64,000 bases of DNA from CAWVWD01 sp965662365 (GCA_965662365.1 CBFIHR010000014.1:1-64000); one strand, 5' to 3'. Shown: positions 1 through 9,341, numbered from the stretch's first letter. Numbers and translations are program-made. Notes: generated by a model not told the origin, from the sequence alone.

Positions 1-2
1 CT

Positions 3-1160
3 TATCCTCAAGCAGTTGACGGTACTCGTTGTGGATTCGGTACAGTTGACTTAGGGGCGACAGGTGTAGCAACAGAGTTTTTCTGGTACACCGATTCTTT
101 AGCTACTGATTTTATAGCGACAGGAACAGCATTTACTACAGATTATTTGTATAGTGATGCTACATATTGGTTAGAAGGTAGAGCACCTTATACAGACTTT
201 TTTGCTCCAGAAGACAAAGATATCGATGAAGGCGCTTATTATGATTATTATCCTGATGGTTTAGTATTTGATGCACATTATGATATTACAATTGAATCTG
301 TAACTGTCTTTCCTTTAGGGCCTGGTGATATCACCGTTAATGTGGAAGATGCTTCAGGAAATGTCATTCATACAGCAACTTATACACACTTGACATCTGC
401 AACACAAGTAAGTGTTCCTTTAGGTTTTGATGTACCAGCAGGTACAGGATATCAGATCAATGCTACTGGGACAAATATTGAATTGTACCGTAATAAAGAT
501 AGCAATAACAGTATAGGAACAAGTTATCCTTATAACTTAGATGCTGCGGTTTCTATCACAGGGCCAATCAATAATTTATTTGATGCTTATTACTTCTTCT
601 ATAACTGGGAAGTAACGTATTTGGGTTGTCCTTCTGAGCGTGTTCCTGTTCAAGCAATTGTTACACCTTCTGGTTTGACACCTACATTCAATACGACAGA
701 TGAGTCTTTACCAGGTAACGGAGCGGTTTCAACAACAGTTTCAGGTGGAACAGCACCTTATAACTTTAACTGGGATAATGGTTTGACAACTGCTGATATT
801 ACAGGATTGAATGCTGGTACTTATATGGTGACTATTTCTGATGCGAATGATTGTACAGATACATTTAGCATAGAGATTTTCAATATCATTAGTACAAATG
901 AAATCCCTTCTATTTCTAATTTGTCTATCTTCCCGAATCCATCAAATGGACAGTTCAATGTGTCTATTGAGTTAGATGGCATACATGAAGTATCGGTTGA
1001 GGTAGTAAATACATTAGGTCAAGTGATTTACAGAACCTCTCCTGAAGATATCGCTGCACGTCAATATCCAATTAATTTGGAAGATGCACCAGCAGGTATT
1101 TATCAGTTGAGAATACGAGTAGATGAGGAAACGACTGCACAATCGATTATGATTAAATAA
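3..1160 (+). CDS. C-terminal part of a T9SS-secreted multidomain protein (5' end outside window)
   Basis: The frame is open from base 3, so the first ATG/TTG-like codons in the window are not the true start and the gene begins upstream. The visible part starts in an Ig-like module (RCGFGTVDLGATG followed by FFWYTDS). It is followed by a module with a conserved cysteine (YLGCPSERVPV), a SprB/PKD-type repeat (VSGGTAPYNFNWDNG, ending TYMVTISDANDCTDTF) and, over the last ~85 residues, a Por-secretion (type A) sorting domain beginning IFPNPSNGQFNV and ending in QSIMIK. Such proteins are exported by Sec, cross the outer membrane by T9SS and have the sorting domain removed. The enzymatic or adhesive part, if any, lies outside the window. 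A strong terminator follows 40 bp after the stop. Confidence 0.85.
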   Translation, partial: YPQAVDGTRCGFGTVDLGATGVATEFFWYTDSLATDFIATGTAFTTDYLYSDATYWLEGRAPYTDFFAPEDKDIDEGAYYDYYPDGLVFDAHYDITIESVTVFPLGPGDITVNVEDASGNVIHTATYTHLTSATQVSVPLGFDVPAGTGYQINATGTNIELYRNKDSNNSIGTSYPYNLDAAVSITGPINNLFDAYYFFYNWEVTYLGCPSERVPVQAIVTPSGLTPTFNTTDESLPGNGAVSTTVSGGTAPYNFNWDNGLTTADITGLNAGTYMVTISDANDCTDTFSIEIFNIISTNEIPSISNLSIFPNPSNGQFNVSIELDGIHEVSVEVVNTLGQVIYRTSPEDIAARQYPINLEDAPAGIYQLRIRVDEETTAQSIMIK

Positions 1161-1199
1161 TGATTAAATAGTAGTTTTTCTTAAATAATAAAATAATGA

Positions 1200-1230
1200 G
1201 CCGTCACCGAGCAATCGGGACGGCTTTTTT
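1200..1230 (+). terminator. Rho-independent terminator after the T9SS gene
   Basis: The stem GCCGTC/GACGGC continues through a one-base bulge into CCGA/TCGG and is closed by a GCAA (GNRA) tetraloop. It is followed directly by TTTTTT. It sits 40 bp after the upstream stop codon and before the promoter of the helicase gene. Confidence 0.9.
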
Positions 1231-1255
1231 ATTTTTTATCGAACATTAAGATTTG

Positions 1256-1263
1256 TATCTTTG
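1256..1263 (+). promoter_or_regulatory. Predicted -7 promoter element of the SNF2 helicase gene
   Basis: TATCTTTG is an exact match to the Bacteroidota -7 consensus TAnnTTTG, 29 bp upstream of the helicase start codon. No clear -33 TTG is visible because the region upstream is the T-rich terminator tail. Inferred from consensus only. Confidence 0.6.
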
Positions 1264-1292
1264 CACCTTTTTAGAGCCGACAACAATTTTAC

Positions 1293-4200
1293 ATGAACAA
1301 TAATGATATTTTTATTCATAAGAATTATGAATTACTTAATCCCTTTCAATTACAAATCGTACAGCTTTTTGCATTATCGGCAGAGGAAATGCACTTAAAT
1401 CAAGCCTATAATATGATGAGCCGTTTAAGACTTCGTCCAGAACACAGTGCTTTGAGTGCTCAAATCTTAGAAATTAATTTATTGGAGTTATTGAATCGAC
1501 AGCTATTATTACCAAAAGAAAAATCTAAATTCCTAATTAATCCAATTATTGAAAATAGAGCAGTTCGAGATTTATACGACAGTAATACTTTTGAAAATTA
1601 CACAAGAGTCTTAAATCAATTTTTTCCTTTAGATACTTACAGCTATTGGCAAAGATCACCGCTAAAACGGTATTATGCGAATATTAGAATTGCGTTATTA
1701 AGAAATAATACAGCTTTAGTCAATGCTTTGATTCGTTCGGGCCAGGCTAAACACGAAAAATTTGATATGAATAAGGCTTACAGTATTTTATTCAATCCTT
1801 TTGATGAAAAATGGCTGTTAAAGTTGTCCGATAGTTTACTTCATTCTTTGTTTATTGGTGCTTTAAAGGAATTGCAGGAAGCGTTTATTTTGAATGCCGC
1901 CTTCTTTGATTTTATTGAAAAATATAAATTGAATACCAAAAACGAGTATCAAGATGCTTTTAGGAGCGGTGTCAAATGGCGATATTTCTTTGAGGGTAGA
2001 GTAAAAGAGTTAGAAACATTAAATACCAAAGAAGATGTTAATACCGCTATTCACAATAGTTTCAAAACGGTAATTCAGTTTGCGAAAGGAGAATATGAAG
2101 TAGATTACTTAATCGATTTAACTAATAAAAATCATAAAAAAGAAAATCGTAAACGCAACGGTTATGCTCCGTATTTATCTTTACAATTTGGCTATTTAAC
2201 TTACTTGAGTCAACAAAATGACGCCCATAATAAAGTCGGAAAGTATTTAAAAGGTACGAAAAGTACTCATTTGCCATTGAGTAATACTTTGGCCATGTTG
2301 ACGCTCGCACAACGAAACGAAATGAACGCTGTTCAGGAGATTTGGAAAGGTCAATCGGACGAAGGTTTGGGTTTAATTTTTATCAATTATGCGAGTTTTT
2401 GGATTTATAGGCGTGAGGCGACGATCAATTGTGAAGTATTAGAAACCTATTACACAAAAGCAGCAAAAGCAGGGTTAACTTATATTCAACTCTTGATTAG
2501 TGACTTATTAGTGGAGGTATATCAGAATGAAAAAAATGCTGAATTGGTCGAATTTTATAAAAAAGAGCAAATTGATTTAAAATCAAAAATGCCCAATTTT
2601 GTATCGATTATTAACTTAATGCCAGTCGTAGAACCGTGGGAGAGAGCGATGTCGGCTTTGATAGATTTGTCGAACCAGTTTGAAACAAATCAAGAAACGC
2701 TACCTGCAAGCGATAAACGGTTGATTTGGTTGATTGATTTTGATAAAAAAGAGGTAGAACCCAAAGAACAGAAACTAAGTAAGAGCGGAAAATGGTCAAA
2801 AGGTCGATCTATTTCTTTCGATAGAATGAAAAGTATTTTACAATACGGAACTGACGAGGATTTTTTCTCCACGAAAGATAAAGCCGTCATTGCCACAATC
2901 AACGATTATTATAACTCAACTGTTTTTGAGGTCAATCAAGAAATGGTTTATGCCTTAATTGGTCACCCATTATTGTTTTTGAATAATCAACAGCGAACAG
3001 CGGTTGAAATTGTCTTAGAAAAGCCACAACTAATCCTTGATGAAGATGGTGATAATTATGAACTAAAATTCAATATTCCGATTGAGTTTGCAGGGATGAA
3101 GTTGGTAAAAGAAACACCGACTCGATATAAAGCTGTCGAAATATCAGAAGAGCACCTTAAAATTGCGAAAACACTCGGACAAAAAGCGTTAAAAATTCCG
3201 AAAACATCGGAAGAGCAAATCGCCAAAATCGTTAAAGGTTTTTCAAAAGTTGTCAATGTGCAATCGACTTTAGTATCTGATGATAGTGATGTTACAAATG
3301 TTGAGGCGGATCCTAAGCCACACATTCACTTACTACCTTTAGGCGATGGTTTTCAGTTAGAAATGTACGTCAAACCTTTGGGCGAACATCCGCCATATTT
3401 TAAGCCAGGTGAAGGTGGGGCGGTCTTGATTACCGAAAAGAATGCCGTTCGTTATCAAACGGAAAGAGATTTAGAATTAGAAAAGAAATTAACAAAAGAG
3501 GTTGTCGAAGCTTGTCCTTCATTGGGAGAAACGCACGATTTAACGAAGATTTGGGAGTTTGAAACAGCTGAACAGTGTTTAGAAATATTGACTGAATTAC
3601 AACCGTTAAAAGAAGAGGAGAAAATCATTCTTGAATGGCCTAAAGGGGAACGGTTGAGGCTGAAAGGAACGGCTTCGATTGATAATTTTGCGATGGAAAT
3701 CAAAGGTTCAACTGATTGGTTTGAGGCAAAAGGAACGCTGAAAGTCGGGGAAGATTTAGTGATGGGCATGAAGGAAATCTTAGGTTTATTAAAGGAAGGT
3801 TCTCGATTTATCCAACTAAAAAATGGCGAGTTTTTAGCATTGACGAATCGTTTTAAAAAGCAATTGGAAGCGATGGAAGCTTATGGCGATATGACGGAAG
3901 AGGGTGTTCGTTTTCATCCGTTGGCGGCTTATGCTTTTGAGGATATTGGCAATGAAGCTCAAGAGTTGAACGCAGACGCTGCTTTTTTAGCACAAATCAA
4001 AAAACTAAAAGACGCTGAAAAGAAAAAGCCAAATTTACCTTCAACTTTCAAAGCAGAGTTGAGAGATTACCAAAAAGAAGGCTATAACTGGTTGATGAAA
4101 TTGGCGAACTGGGAAGTCGGTGCGTGTTTGGCAGATGATATGGGGTTGGGTAAAACCGTTCAGGCGTTAGCGGCGATTTTGACTCGAGCCGAATCGGGAC

Positions 4201-5438
4201 CGACATTGGTTGTTTGTCCAGCTTCGGTACGAACAAATTGGGAACGTGAAGCGGAAAAATTTGCTCCTGAACTGAACCCAATTCAATTCGGAGATGGTGA
4301 TAGAAAAGATATTTTAGAAAAATTAACCAATTATGATGTCTTAATTACCAGCTACGGATTAATGCAAACAGAAGCAGAAAATTTGACTGAAATTGAATTT
4401 TCAACCATCGTTTTAGATGAAGCTCAAGCGATTAAAAACCGAACGGCCAAACGCTCAAAAGCCGCTATGGAACTCAAAGCTGGTTTTAAAATCATCACGA
4501 CAGGTACTCCAATTGAAAATCATTTGGGCGAATTATGGAATTTATTCCGTTTTATTAACCCCGGTTTATTGGGGTCTTTGGATAGATTTAGAGAGCGATT
4601 TGCGTTGCCGATTAGTAAATATGGTGATGAAGTGCGTCAAGAACAATTGAAAAAACTGATTCGACCGTTTATTTTGCGTCGTCGCAAAAGTGAAGTTTTA
4701 AAGGAATTACCCGAAAAAACAGAAGTAGTTTTAACGGTGACCATGTCGCCTGCTGAAAAAGCATTTTATGAGGCTTTACGCCAATCAGCTGTCGAAAAGT
4801 TAGCAGAAACCGATCCAAATCAAGGTGGAACGCATTTGAAGATTTTGGCAGAAATAACCCGTTTGCGTCAGGCGTGTTGCAATCCAAAATTGGTACAATC
4901 AGATATTGAAATTCCAAGTTCTAAATTGGCATTATTCAATGAAACGATAGAGGAATTATTAGAAAATGGCCACAAAGTTTTGGTATTCAGTCAGTTTGTG
5001 CAACATTTGAAGATATTAGAAAGTAATTTGCAACAGCGAAAAGTTAATTATCAATATTTGGATGGCAGTACAAGTCGCAAAAAACGCCAAACTGCAATTG
5101 ACGCATTTCAAGAAGGCGAGGGCGATGTGTTTTTGATTAGCTTAAAAGCGGGTGGCGTCGGCTTGAATTTGACGGCTGCGGACTACGTAATTCACATGGA
5201 TCCGTGGTGGAATCCAGCAGTTGAAGATCAAGCATCTGATAGAGCGCATCGAATCGGACAAAAACGACCGGTGACGATTTATCGTTTGGTAACTGAAGGT
5301 ACAATTGAAGAAAAAATTGTGCAATTACATAGTCAAAAACGAGATTTAGCCGATAGTTTATTATCGGGAACTAATAAAGGAAATAAAATGTCTGCCGAAG
5401 ATTTAATGAATTTGATTAAGGAAGGGATGAAAAATTAA
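1293..5438 (+). CDS. SNF2-family DEAD/DEAH-box helicase (HepA-like), 1381 aa
   Basis: ATP-dependent translocase of the SNF2/HepA group, presumably remodelling protein-nucleic acid complexes in the cytoplasm. The C-terminal ~450 residues hold all helicase motifs: Walker A ADDMGLGKT near residue 946, the DEAH-box variant DEAQ near 1041, TGTPIENHLGELWNLF near 1070, the RRRKSEVLKELP block, and the helicase C domain with VFSQFVQHL, GGVGLNLTAADYVIHMDPWWNP and the motif VI DRAHRIGQ near 1316. The first ~900 residues are an uncharacterised extension, much longer than the minimal SNF2 core, as in the large bacterial SNF2 proteins. ATG at 1293 follows a consensus promoter at a short distance. The lipoprotein nuclease gene begins 20 bp after the stop. 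Function beyond the ATPase class is not deducible. Confidence 0.9.
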   Translation: MNNNDIFIHKNYELLNPFQLQIVQLFALSAEEMHLNQAYNMMSRLRLRPEHSALSAQILEINLLELLNRQLLLPKEKSKFLINPIIENRAVRDLYDSNTFENYTRVLNQFFPLDTYSYWQRSPLKRYYANIRIALLRNNTALVNALIRSGQAKHEKFDMNKAYSILFNPFDEKWLLKLSDSLLHSLFIGALKELQEAFILNAAFFDFIEKYKLNTKNEYQDAFRSGVKWRYFFEGRVKELETLNTKEDVNTAIHNSFKTVIQFAKGEYEVDYLIDLTNKNHKKENRKRNGYAPYLSLQFGYLTYLSQQNDAHNKVGKYLKGTKSTHLPLSNTLAMLTLAQRNEMNAVQEIWKGQSDEGLGLIFINYASFWIYRREATINCEVLETYYTKAAKAGLTYIQLLISDLLVEVYQNEKNAELVEFYKKEQIDLKSKMPNFVSIINLMPVVEPWERAMSALIDLSNQFETNQETLPASDKRLIWLIDFDKKEVEPKEQKLSKSGKWSKGRSISFDRMKSILQYGTDEDFFSTKDKAVIATINDYYNSTVFEVNQEMVYALIGHPLLFLNNQQRTAVEIVLEKPQLILDEDGDNYELKFNIPIEFAGMKLVKETPTRYKAVEISEEHLKIAKTLGQKALKIPKTSEEQIAKIVKGFSKVVNVQSTLVSDDSDVTNVEADPKPHIHLLPLGDGFQLEMYVKPLGEHPPYFKPGEGGAVLITEKNAVRYQTERDLELEKKLTKEVVEACPSLGETHDLTKIWEFETAEQCLEILTELQPLKEEEKIILEWPKGERLRLKGTASIDNFAMEIKGSTDWFEAKGTLKVGEDLVMGMKEILGLLKEGSRFIQLKNGEFLALTNRFKKQLEAMEAYGDMTEEGVRFHPLAAYAFEDIGNEAQELNADAAFLAQIKKLKDAEKKKPNLPSTFKAELRDYQKEGYNWLMKLANWEVGACLADDMGLGKTVQALAAILTRAESGPTLVVCPASVRTNWEREAEKFAPELNPIQFGDGDRKDILEKLTNYDVLITSYGLMQTEAENLTEIEFSTIVLDEAQAIKNRTAKRSKAAMELKAGFKIITTGTPIENHLGELWNLFRFINPGLLGSLDRFRERFALPISKYGDEVRQEQLKKLIRPFILRRRKSEVLKELPEKTEVVLTVTMSPAEKAFYEALRQSAVEKLAETDPNQGGTHLKILAEITRLRQACCNPKLVQSDIEIPSSKLALFNETIEELLENGHKVLVFSQFVQHLKILESNLQQRKVNYQYLDGSTSRKKRQTAIDAFQEGEGDVFLISLKAGGVGLNLTAADYVIHMDPWWNPAVEDQASDRAHRIGQKRPVTIYRLVTEGTIEEKIVQLHSQKRDLADSLLSGTNKGNKMSAEDLMNLIKEGMKN

Positions 5439-5458
5439 AATGTTTGAATATTAAAATT

Positions 5459-6322
5459 ATGAGAAATTACATACTACTTTTATTCGTTTTATTGTTTATT
5501 GCGGCTTGTAACAACGACATTTCCCCTGTAAATGTGGATGCCTATGGCTGTCCTATTGGTGAAGAGGATACACATATTTTACTCGGAAATCCAAGTGAGG
5601 CAGAAGATAATATCAATGCACCGAATAATTACTTAATTCAGTTGCCTCAATACGCTTTGTCCTATAGTCGAGATAAAGGAATTCCGAACTGGGTAAGCTG
5701 GCATTTAGATGATAGCTGGATCGACTTCGCAGAACGTCAAGACGACTTTCGTGGTTATCCCGATTTGCCAGCGGATTGGTATGAAGTGACGAGAAATAGT
5801 TATACCAATTCTGGTTTTGATCGTGGACACAACTGCCCCTCTGCTGACAGAACATGTTCAGAGGAAACGAATTCTGCGACGTTTTACATGATAAATATGC
5901 TTCCACAAGCTCCAAATAATAATCGTGGCGTTTGGAGTAGTTTGGAGAGTTTTTCGAGAGAATTAGTCTTGACAGGTAAGGAAGTGTATGTCATTATGGG
6001 CAATTATGGCATTGGTGGCGAGGGTAGCAATGGTGAGGCAGATTATATTGATGATGGTAATATTGCGGTTCCCGAATCTATTTGGAAAGTATTATTAATT
6101 TTAGAAGAAGGTAATAACGATTTGTTAAGAATTGATGATAATACACGCATCGTCGCTGTCGATATTCCGAATAGAAATAATGTAAGCACGGATATGGATT
6201 GGCACGATTACATGACTAATGTCGATAGTATCGAAGCTCGTACTGGTTATGATTTGTTTAGTGAGTTGCCGTTTTCTTTACAAAATACGTTGGAACAGAA
6301 AGTGGATCAAGGGCCTTGGTAG
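5459..6322 (+). CDS. Lipoprotein DNA/RNA non-specific endonuclease (NUC1 family), 287 aa
   Basis: Metal-dependent beta-beta-alpha nuclease of the Serratia nuclease/NUC1 family, anchored outside the cytoplasm. I start at ATG 5459, which gives a clean lipoprotein signal peptide (hydrophobic core, then the lipobox IAAC with C17); an in-frame TTG at 5444 would add five residues. The catalytic signature DRGH is at residues 121-124, with H124 the general base. It is followed by the Mg-binding asparagine block NMLPQAPNNNRGVW. The gene begins 20 bp after the helicase stop, so co-transcription is likely, though a functional tie between a surface nuclease and a cytoplasmic helicase is not obvious. A role in scavenging extracellular nucleic acid is family knowledge, not shown here. 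Confidence 0.88.
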   Translation: MRNYILLLFVLLFIAACNNDISPVNVDAYGCPIGEEDTHILLGNPSEAEDNINAPNNYLIQLPQYALSYSRDKGIPNWVSWHLDDSWIDFAERQDDFRGYPDLPADWYEVTRNSYTNSGFDRGHNCPSADRTCSEETNSATFYMINMLPQAPNNNRGVWSSLESFSRELVLTGKEVYVIMGNYGIGGEGSNGEADYIDDGNIAVPESIWKVLLILEEGNNDLLRIDDNTRIVAVDIPNRNNVSTDMDWHDYMTNVDSIEARTGYDLFSELPFSLQNTLEQKVDQGPW

Positions 6323-6372
6323 GAATTGAATCGCCAGTATTCCGAGGTAAGGTTTTTACAAAAAATATATCA

Positions 6373-6765
6373 ATGAAACAGCACATCGCAAGTATCGCCT
6401 TGGTCGTCAAAGATTATGATGAAGCGATTGAGTTCTACACTCAAAAATTGAATTTTAACCTGTTGGAAGATACGCAACTTTCCCCGACAAAGCGTTGGGT
6501 TTTAGTTGCTCCGCCAGGGTCGGAGGGTTGTCGCCTATTATTGGCGAAAGCCAAAAACGAACAAGAACTGGCAGCCGTCGGCAATCAAACTGGCGGACGA
6601 GTTTTCTTGTTTTTATATACGGATGATTTTTGGCGAGATTATCACGAGATGATAGCGAAAGGGGTCAACTTTATCCGAGAACCCGAAGAACAACCTTACG
6701 GAACTGTTTCGGTTTTCGAGGATTTATATGGCAATCTTTGGGATTTTATTCAGCCAAATAATTAG
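6373..6765 (+). CDS. VOC (glyoxalase/bleomycin-resistance fold) protein, 130 aa
   Basis: Single-unit vicinal oxygen chelate protein. The N-terminus KQHIASIALVVKDYDEAIEFYTQKLNF gives the usual first metal-binding position (H4) and the beta-alpha-beta pattern. The C-terminal half ends with FEDLYGNLWDFIQ, the standard second module, with Asp where many members have Glu. I chose ATG 6373; a GTG at 6319 or an upstream ATG-less extension would add residues without homology to the fold and would overlap the nuclease stop. Substrate unknown. A bidirectional terminator lies directly downstream. Confidence 0.85.
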   Translation: MKQHIASIALVVKDYDEAIEFYTQKLNFNLLEDTQLSPTKRWVLVAPPGSEGCRLLLAKAKNEQELAAVGNQTGGRVFLFLYTDDFWRDYHEMIAKGVNFIREPEEQPYGTVSVFEDLYGNLWDFIQPNN

Positions 6766-6774
6766 AGTTGATAA

Positions 6775-6812
6775 GTTGGAAGACACTTTTAAAGTGCCTT
6801 CCAACTGTTTTA
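6775..6812. terminator. Convergent terminator between VOC gene and aminopeptidase
   Basis: Inverted repeat GTTGGAAG (6775-6782) with CTTCCAAC (6798-6805). An inner CACTTT/AAAGTG pairing extends the stem, and TGTTTTATAG follows. It lies between converging genes and can serve both strands. Confidence 0.8.
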
Positions 6813-6816
6813 TAGT

Positions 6817-8301
6817 TTAATTTTTTTCAATTTCCAACTGTCGCATATAATCCATCAACAAACGAATGCCAAAAGCAGTCGCAACTTTGTGTTTAGCGTA
6901 TTCGGTATCTTTGTAAGCCACACCAGCAATATCTAAATGTACGTAAGCAAGATGATTTTCTACGAAATTTTCTAAAAACTTAGCGGCTTCCGAGGCACCG
7001 GCTAATGGCTGCAAACCATAATTCCGAACATCTGCAATATCCGATTTTAGATTTTTTCCGTATTCTTCCCACATCGGCAAACGCCACACTCTTTCACCAC
7101 TTCGTTGTCCGGCAAGGTAGATGTCATTCGCCAAATCGTCATTTTGTGTAAACATCGCCCCGGCGTAATACCCTAAAGTACGAACTGAGCTTCCGGTTAA
7201 AGTCGCCAAATCCATCAGAATATCAGGATTATAATTTTTAACTAAATAACTCAAACCATCCGCCATAATCAAGCGACCTTCTGCATCAGTGTCCATGACT
7301 TCAATCGTTAATCCGCTGTACGAATCAATAACATCACCGGGCTTGATAGATTTTGCGTCCACGCAATTATCGGTTGTCGGGACGATACCGATAATGTGAA
7401 ACGGTAAATCTAATTTTGCTGCAATTTCCATTGTTCCCAAAACTGCAGCCGCTCCACCCATATCGGATTTCATAAAGTGCATGCCCTGCGTTTTGATATT
7501 CAAACCACCTGTATCATAAGTTACACCTTTACCAACTAATCCAATGGTTTTCAGTGCTTTATGGTTTTTAGGTTGATGTTCCATAACGATAAAACGAGGC
7601 GGGATCTCACTGCCACGATTAACGGCTAAAAGAGCATGAAAGCCTAATTTTTCAATTTCCTCTTTTTCAAAAACAGTAACGGAATAACCATATTTGTCTC
7701 CAGATTTTTTTGCCCAATCTGATAAAACTAAAGCTGTTTTATGACTTGCAGGAAGGTTCAATAAAGTCATTACTTCGGATTGCGTTTTAGCGGTTTCAAT
7801 ACCTCGATAAATGGCATCTTTGACCGCATCCTCTTCGTCAAACGCTAAAAATTCGGCTATTTCTATTTTGTGGTTATTGGTTATTTTTGATTTTAATAAT
7901 TGAATGTCGTATTGACCTAAAACCAAACCGCTCGCCGCCATTTCTGCAAAAAACGGGACTAAATCCGCTTCTATATCTTCAAATTGAAAATTAATAAAAT
8001 CAATACCAATTTTTGTAAAGTTTTTTCCTTTCGTTTTGTGTGATAAACTGCGAAAGGCTTCGATGATTTTTTCCTGTTTGATGTCTTCGCCTAAACCCAA
8101 AAGTACAATACGTTGACCGTTTCCGTAGGTCGTGAAAATCTCTTTGTGATTCGCTTTGAAGTCAGAAGTCAACAATTCTTCTGGTATATTTAATAAGTTA
8201 CTTAGTGTTGATAACCAACCGTTTAAACTCTTTTGCTTCAACATCGGTACAACTAAAGTGGTTAAGTCTTCTGAAAATCCGTTTGTGATTTTAATGTTCA
8301 T
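6817..8301 (-). CDS. pepA: Leucyl aminopeptidase, M17 family, 494 aa
   Basis: Cytosolic di-metal aminopeptidase removing N-terminal residues from peptides. The catalytic C-terminal domain shows the family landmarks: GKGVTYDTGGLNIK (metal-binding Lys and Asp) followed by MKSDMGGAAAVLG, then DTDAEGRLIMADGLSY (canonical NTDAEGRL with Asp for the first Asn) and ATLTGSSVRTLG. The N-terminal ~160 residues form the divergent M17 N-domain. Length is normal for the family. A consensus -7 element inside an 11-bp inverted repeat lies about 50 bp upstream of the start (see separate entry). The gene ends against a convergent terminator. Confidence 0.92.
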   Translation of the reverse strand: MNIKITNGFSEDLTTLVVPMLKQKSLNGWLSTLSNLLNIPEELLTSDFKANHKEIFTTYGNGQRIVLLGLGEDIKQEKIIEAFRSLSHKTKGKNFTKIGIDFINFQFEDIEADLVPFFAEMAASGLVLGQYDIQLLKSKITNNHKIEIAEFLAFDEEDAVKDAIYRGIETAKTQSEVMTLLNLPASHKTALVLSDWAKKSGDKYGYSVTVFEKEEIEKLGFHALLAVNRGSEIPPRFIVMEHQPKNHKALKTIGLVGKGVTYDTGGLNIKTQGMHFMKSDMGGAAAVLGTMEIAAKLDLPFHIIGIVPTTDNCVDAKSIKPGDVIDSYSGLTIEVMDTDAEGRLIMADGLSYLVKNYNPDILMDLATLTGSSVRTLGYYAGAMFTQNDDLANDIYLAGQRSGERVWRLPMWEEYGKNLKSDIADVRNYGLQPLAGASEAAKFLENFVENHLAYVHLDIAGVAYKDTEYAKHKVATAFGIRLLMDYMRQLEIEKN

Positions 8302-8335
8302 AAATTATTGCTTTTCTGTTTTCCTTATGATTGAT

Positions 8336-8372
8336 ACTAAAAATGCCCTCAAAGATAGAGCGCATTTTTAGT
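8336..8372 (-). promoter_or_regulatory. Predicted pepA promoter embedded in an 11-bp inverted repeat
   Basis: On the reverse strand TATCTTTG (complement of 8350-8357) matches the -7 consensus TAnnTTTG. It is enclosed by the perfect inverted repeat ACTAAAAATGC (8336-8346) and GCATTTTTAGT (8362-8372). The arms would overlap the expected start site on one side and the spacer on the other. This is a layout expected of a repressor operator, though the structure could also form a hairpin in RNA. Confidence 0.5.
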
Positions 8373-8492
8373 TTAGTAAATATTTATATTGAAAACATTA
8401 AAAACATTGAAAAATTAGCACCCTGACGTTTAAAGATCTAACGTTCAACTCGTTTTTTACATCAATTCATCAAGATAATTGAATCATCTTAT

Positions 8493-9221
8493 TTATCTCG
8501 TCAAAACAATATAATCACGAATCAAAGTTTTCAAAAACTCAATATGATTACGAGGTTGAATATTTAACTCCAACTGTGTAATTAATTTATCGACTAACTC
8601 TTGTAACAGTTGACGATGAGCCGGATTGTTATAGCGGTTTGCACGAGAAATAATTGACTTTATTAATAACATATCTTCCTCATTTAACTTTTTCACCTCA
8701 GGATATGTTGGTTCATAAGTTTCCAAAGAGCTGATGCGTTCGATGTCTTCTAATCGAAATCGAGCATTAAATTTGACTTTTATTAAAGTTGTATTTGAAG
8801 TAATTCCACCTAAGCGTTGTGATTTTGATGAAGAACTGACCAACATCGCAGCAATTGTTCCGACGGAAAGGTAAATATCTATCATTCTAAAGACCCAACG
8901 AATCAAATAATCGGTGTTAGAAGGTTCTTTGCCTGTTAATTTCACGACTTTGATGCCGACAATTCGTTTGCCGAAAGTTTGGCCGTCCATTAAGATTTCA
9001 GAAACCGGTGTGTAAAATACATAAATCGGAATACCAATAATGAGAATAAACAAGTCTCCGTTCTCTATTCCAAAAGTTCCCATAAACAATAACCATAATA
9101 CTAACAAACAGGCAAATAGAATCAGTTGATCCATGAAATAGGCGATGATTCTATCTCTTAATGCCGCTAATTCGTATTCAATAGTTACTTTTTGAGTCGT
9201 TGTGATGTCAATCGTTCGCAT
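8493..9221 (-). CDS. RDD-family membrane protein, 242 aa
   Basis: Integral membrane protein of the RDD family. The conserved Arg-Asp...Asp signature is visible in LRDRIIAYFMDQLI (residues ~21-34), followed by hydrophobic segments near 35-50 and 56-75. The family loop GQTFGKRIVGIKVVKLTGK is followed by a third hydrophobic stretch near 125-145. A charged C-terminal tail of ~90 residues follows. It is divergent from the SpoIIM-DUF58 gene block; RDD genes commonly sit beside this block in Bacteroidota, so a shared envelope function is likely. Transport activity is known for a few RDD proteins but cannot be inferred here. Confidence 0.85.
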   Translation of the reverse strand: MRTIDITTTQKVTIEYELAALRDRIIAYFMDQLILFACLLVLWLLFMGTFGIENGDLFILIIGIPIYVFYTPVSEILMDGQTFGKRIVGIKVVKLTGKEPSNTDYLIRWVFRMIDIYLSVGTIAAMLVSSSSKSQRLGGITSNTTLIKVKFNARFRLEDIERISSLETYEPTYPEVKKLNEEDMLLIKSIISRANRYNNPAHRQLLQELVDKLITQLELNIQPRNHIEFLKTLIRDYIVLTR

Positions 9222-9229
9222 ATATTTTC

Positions 9230-9341
9230 GTGATTAGTTGTTAGTGATTGATTGGGGAAATATGTAGTAAATGAGCGATTATAAAAATGCAGATTATTTT
9301 GATGTGTTTTTATTAATCATTATTTACTAATCACTAACTAT
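9230..9341. repeat. Inverted array of degenerate 7-bp repeats in a divergent promoter region
   Basis: The left arm reads as consecutive heptads GTGATTA, GTTGTTA, GTGATTG (9230-9250). The right arm reads TAATCAT, TATTTAC, TAATCAC, TAACTAT (9314-9341), which is the same motif in reverse complement. A 10-bp exact inverted match GTTAGTGATT (9240-9249) / AATCACTAAC (9329-9338) ties the arms. The remainder of the 280-bp gap is AT-rich with no gene visible. Confidence 0.5.

Noticed and set aside
1293..6322. Helicase plus nuclease as an antiphage defence pair
   Set aside because: The nuclease has a clear lipoprotein signal peptide and would act outside the cytoplasm, and no typical defence partner genes are nearby.
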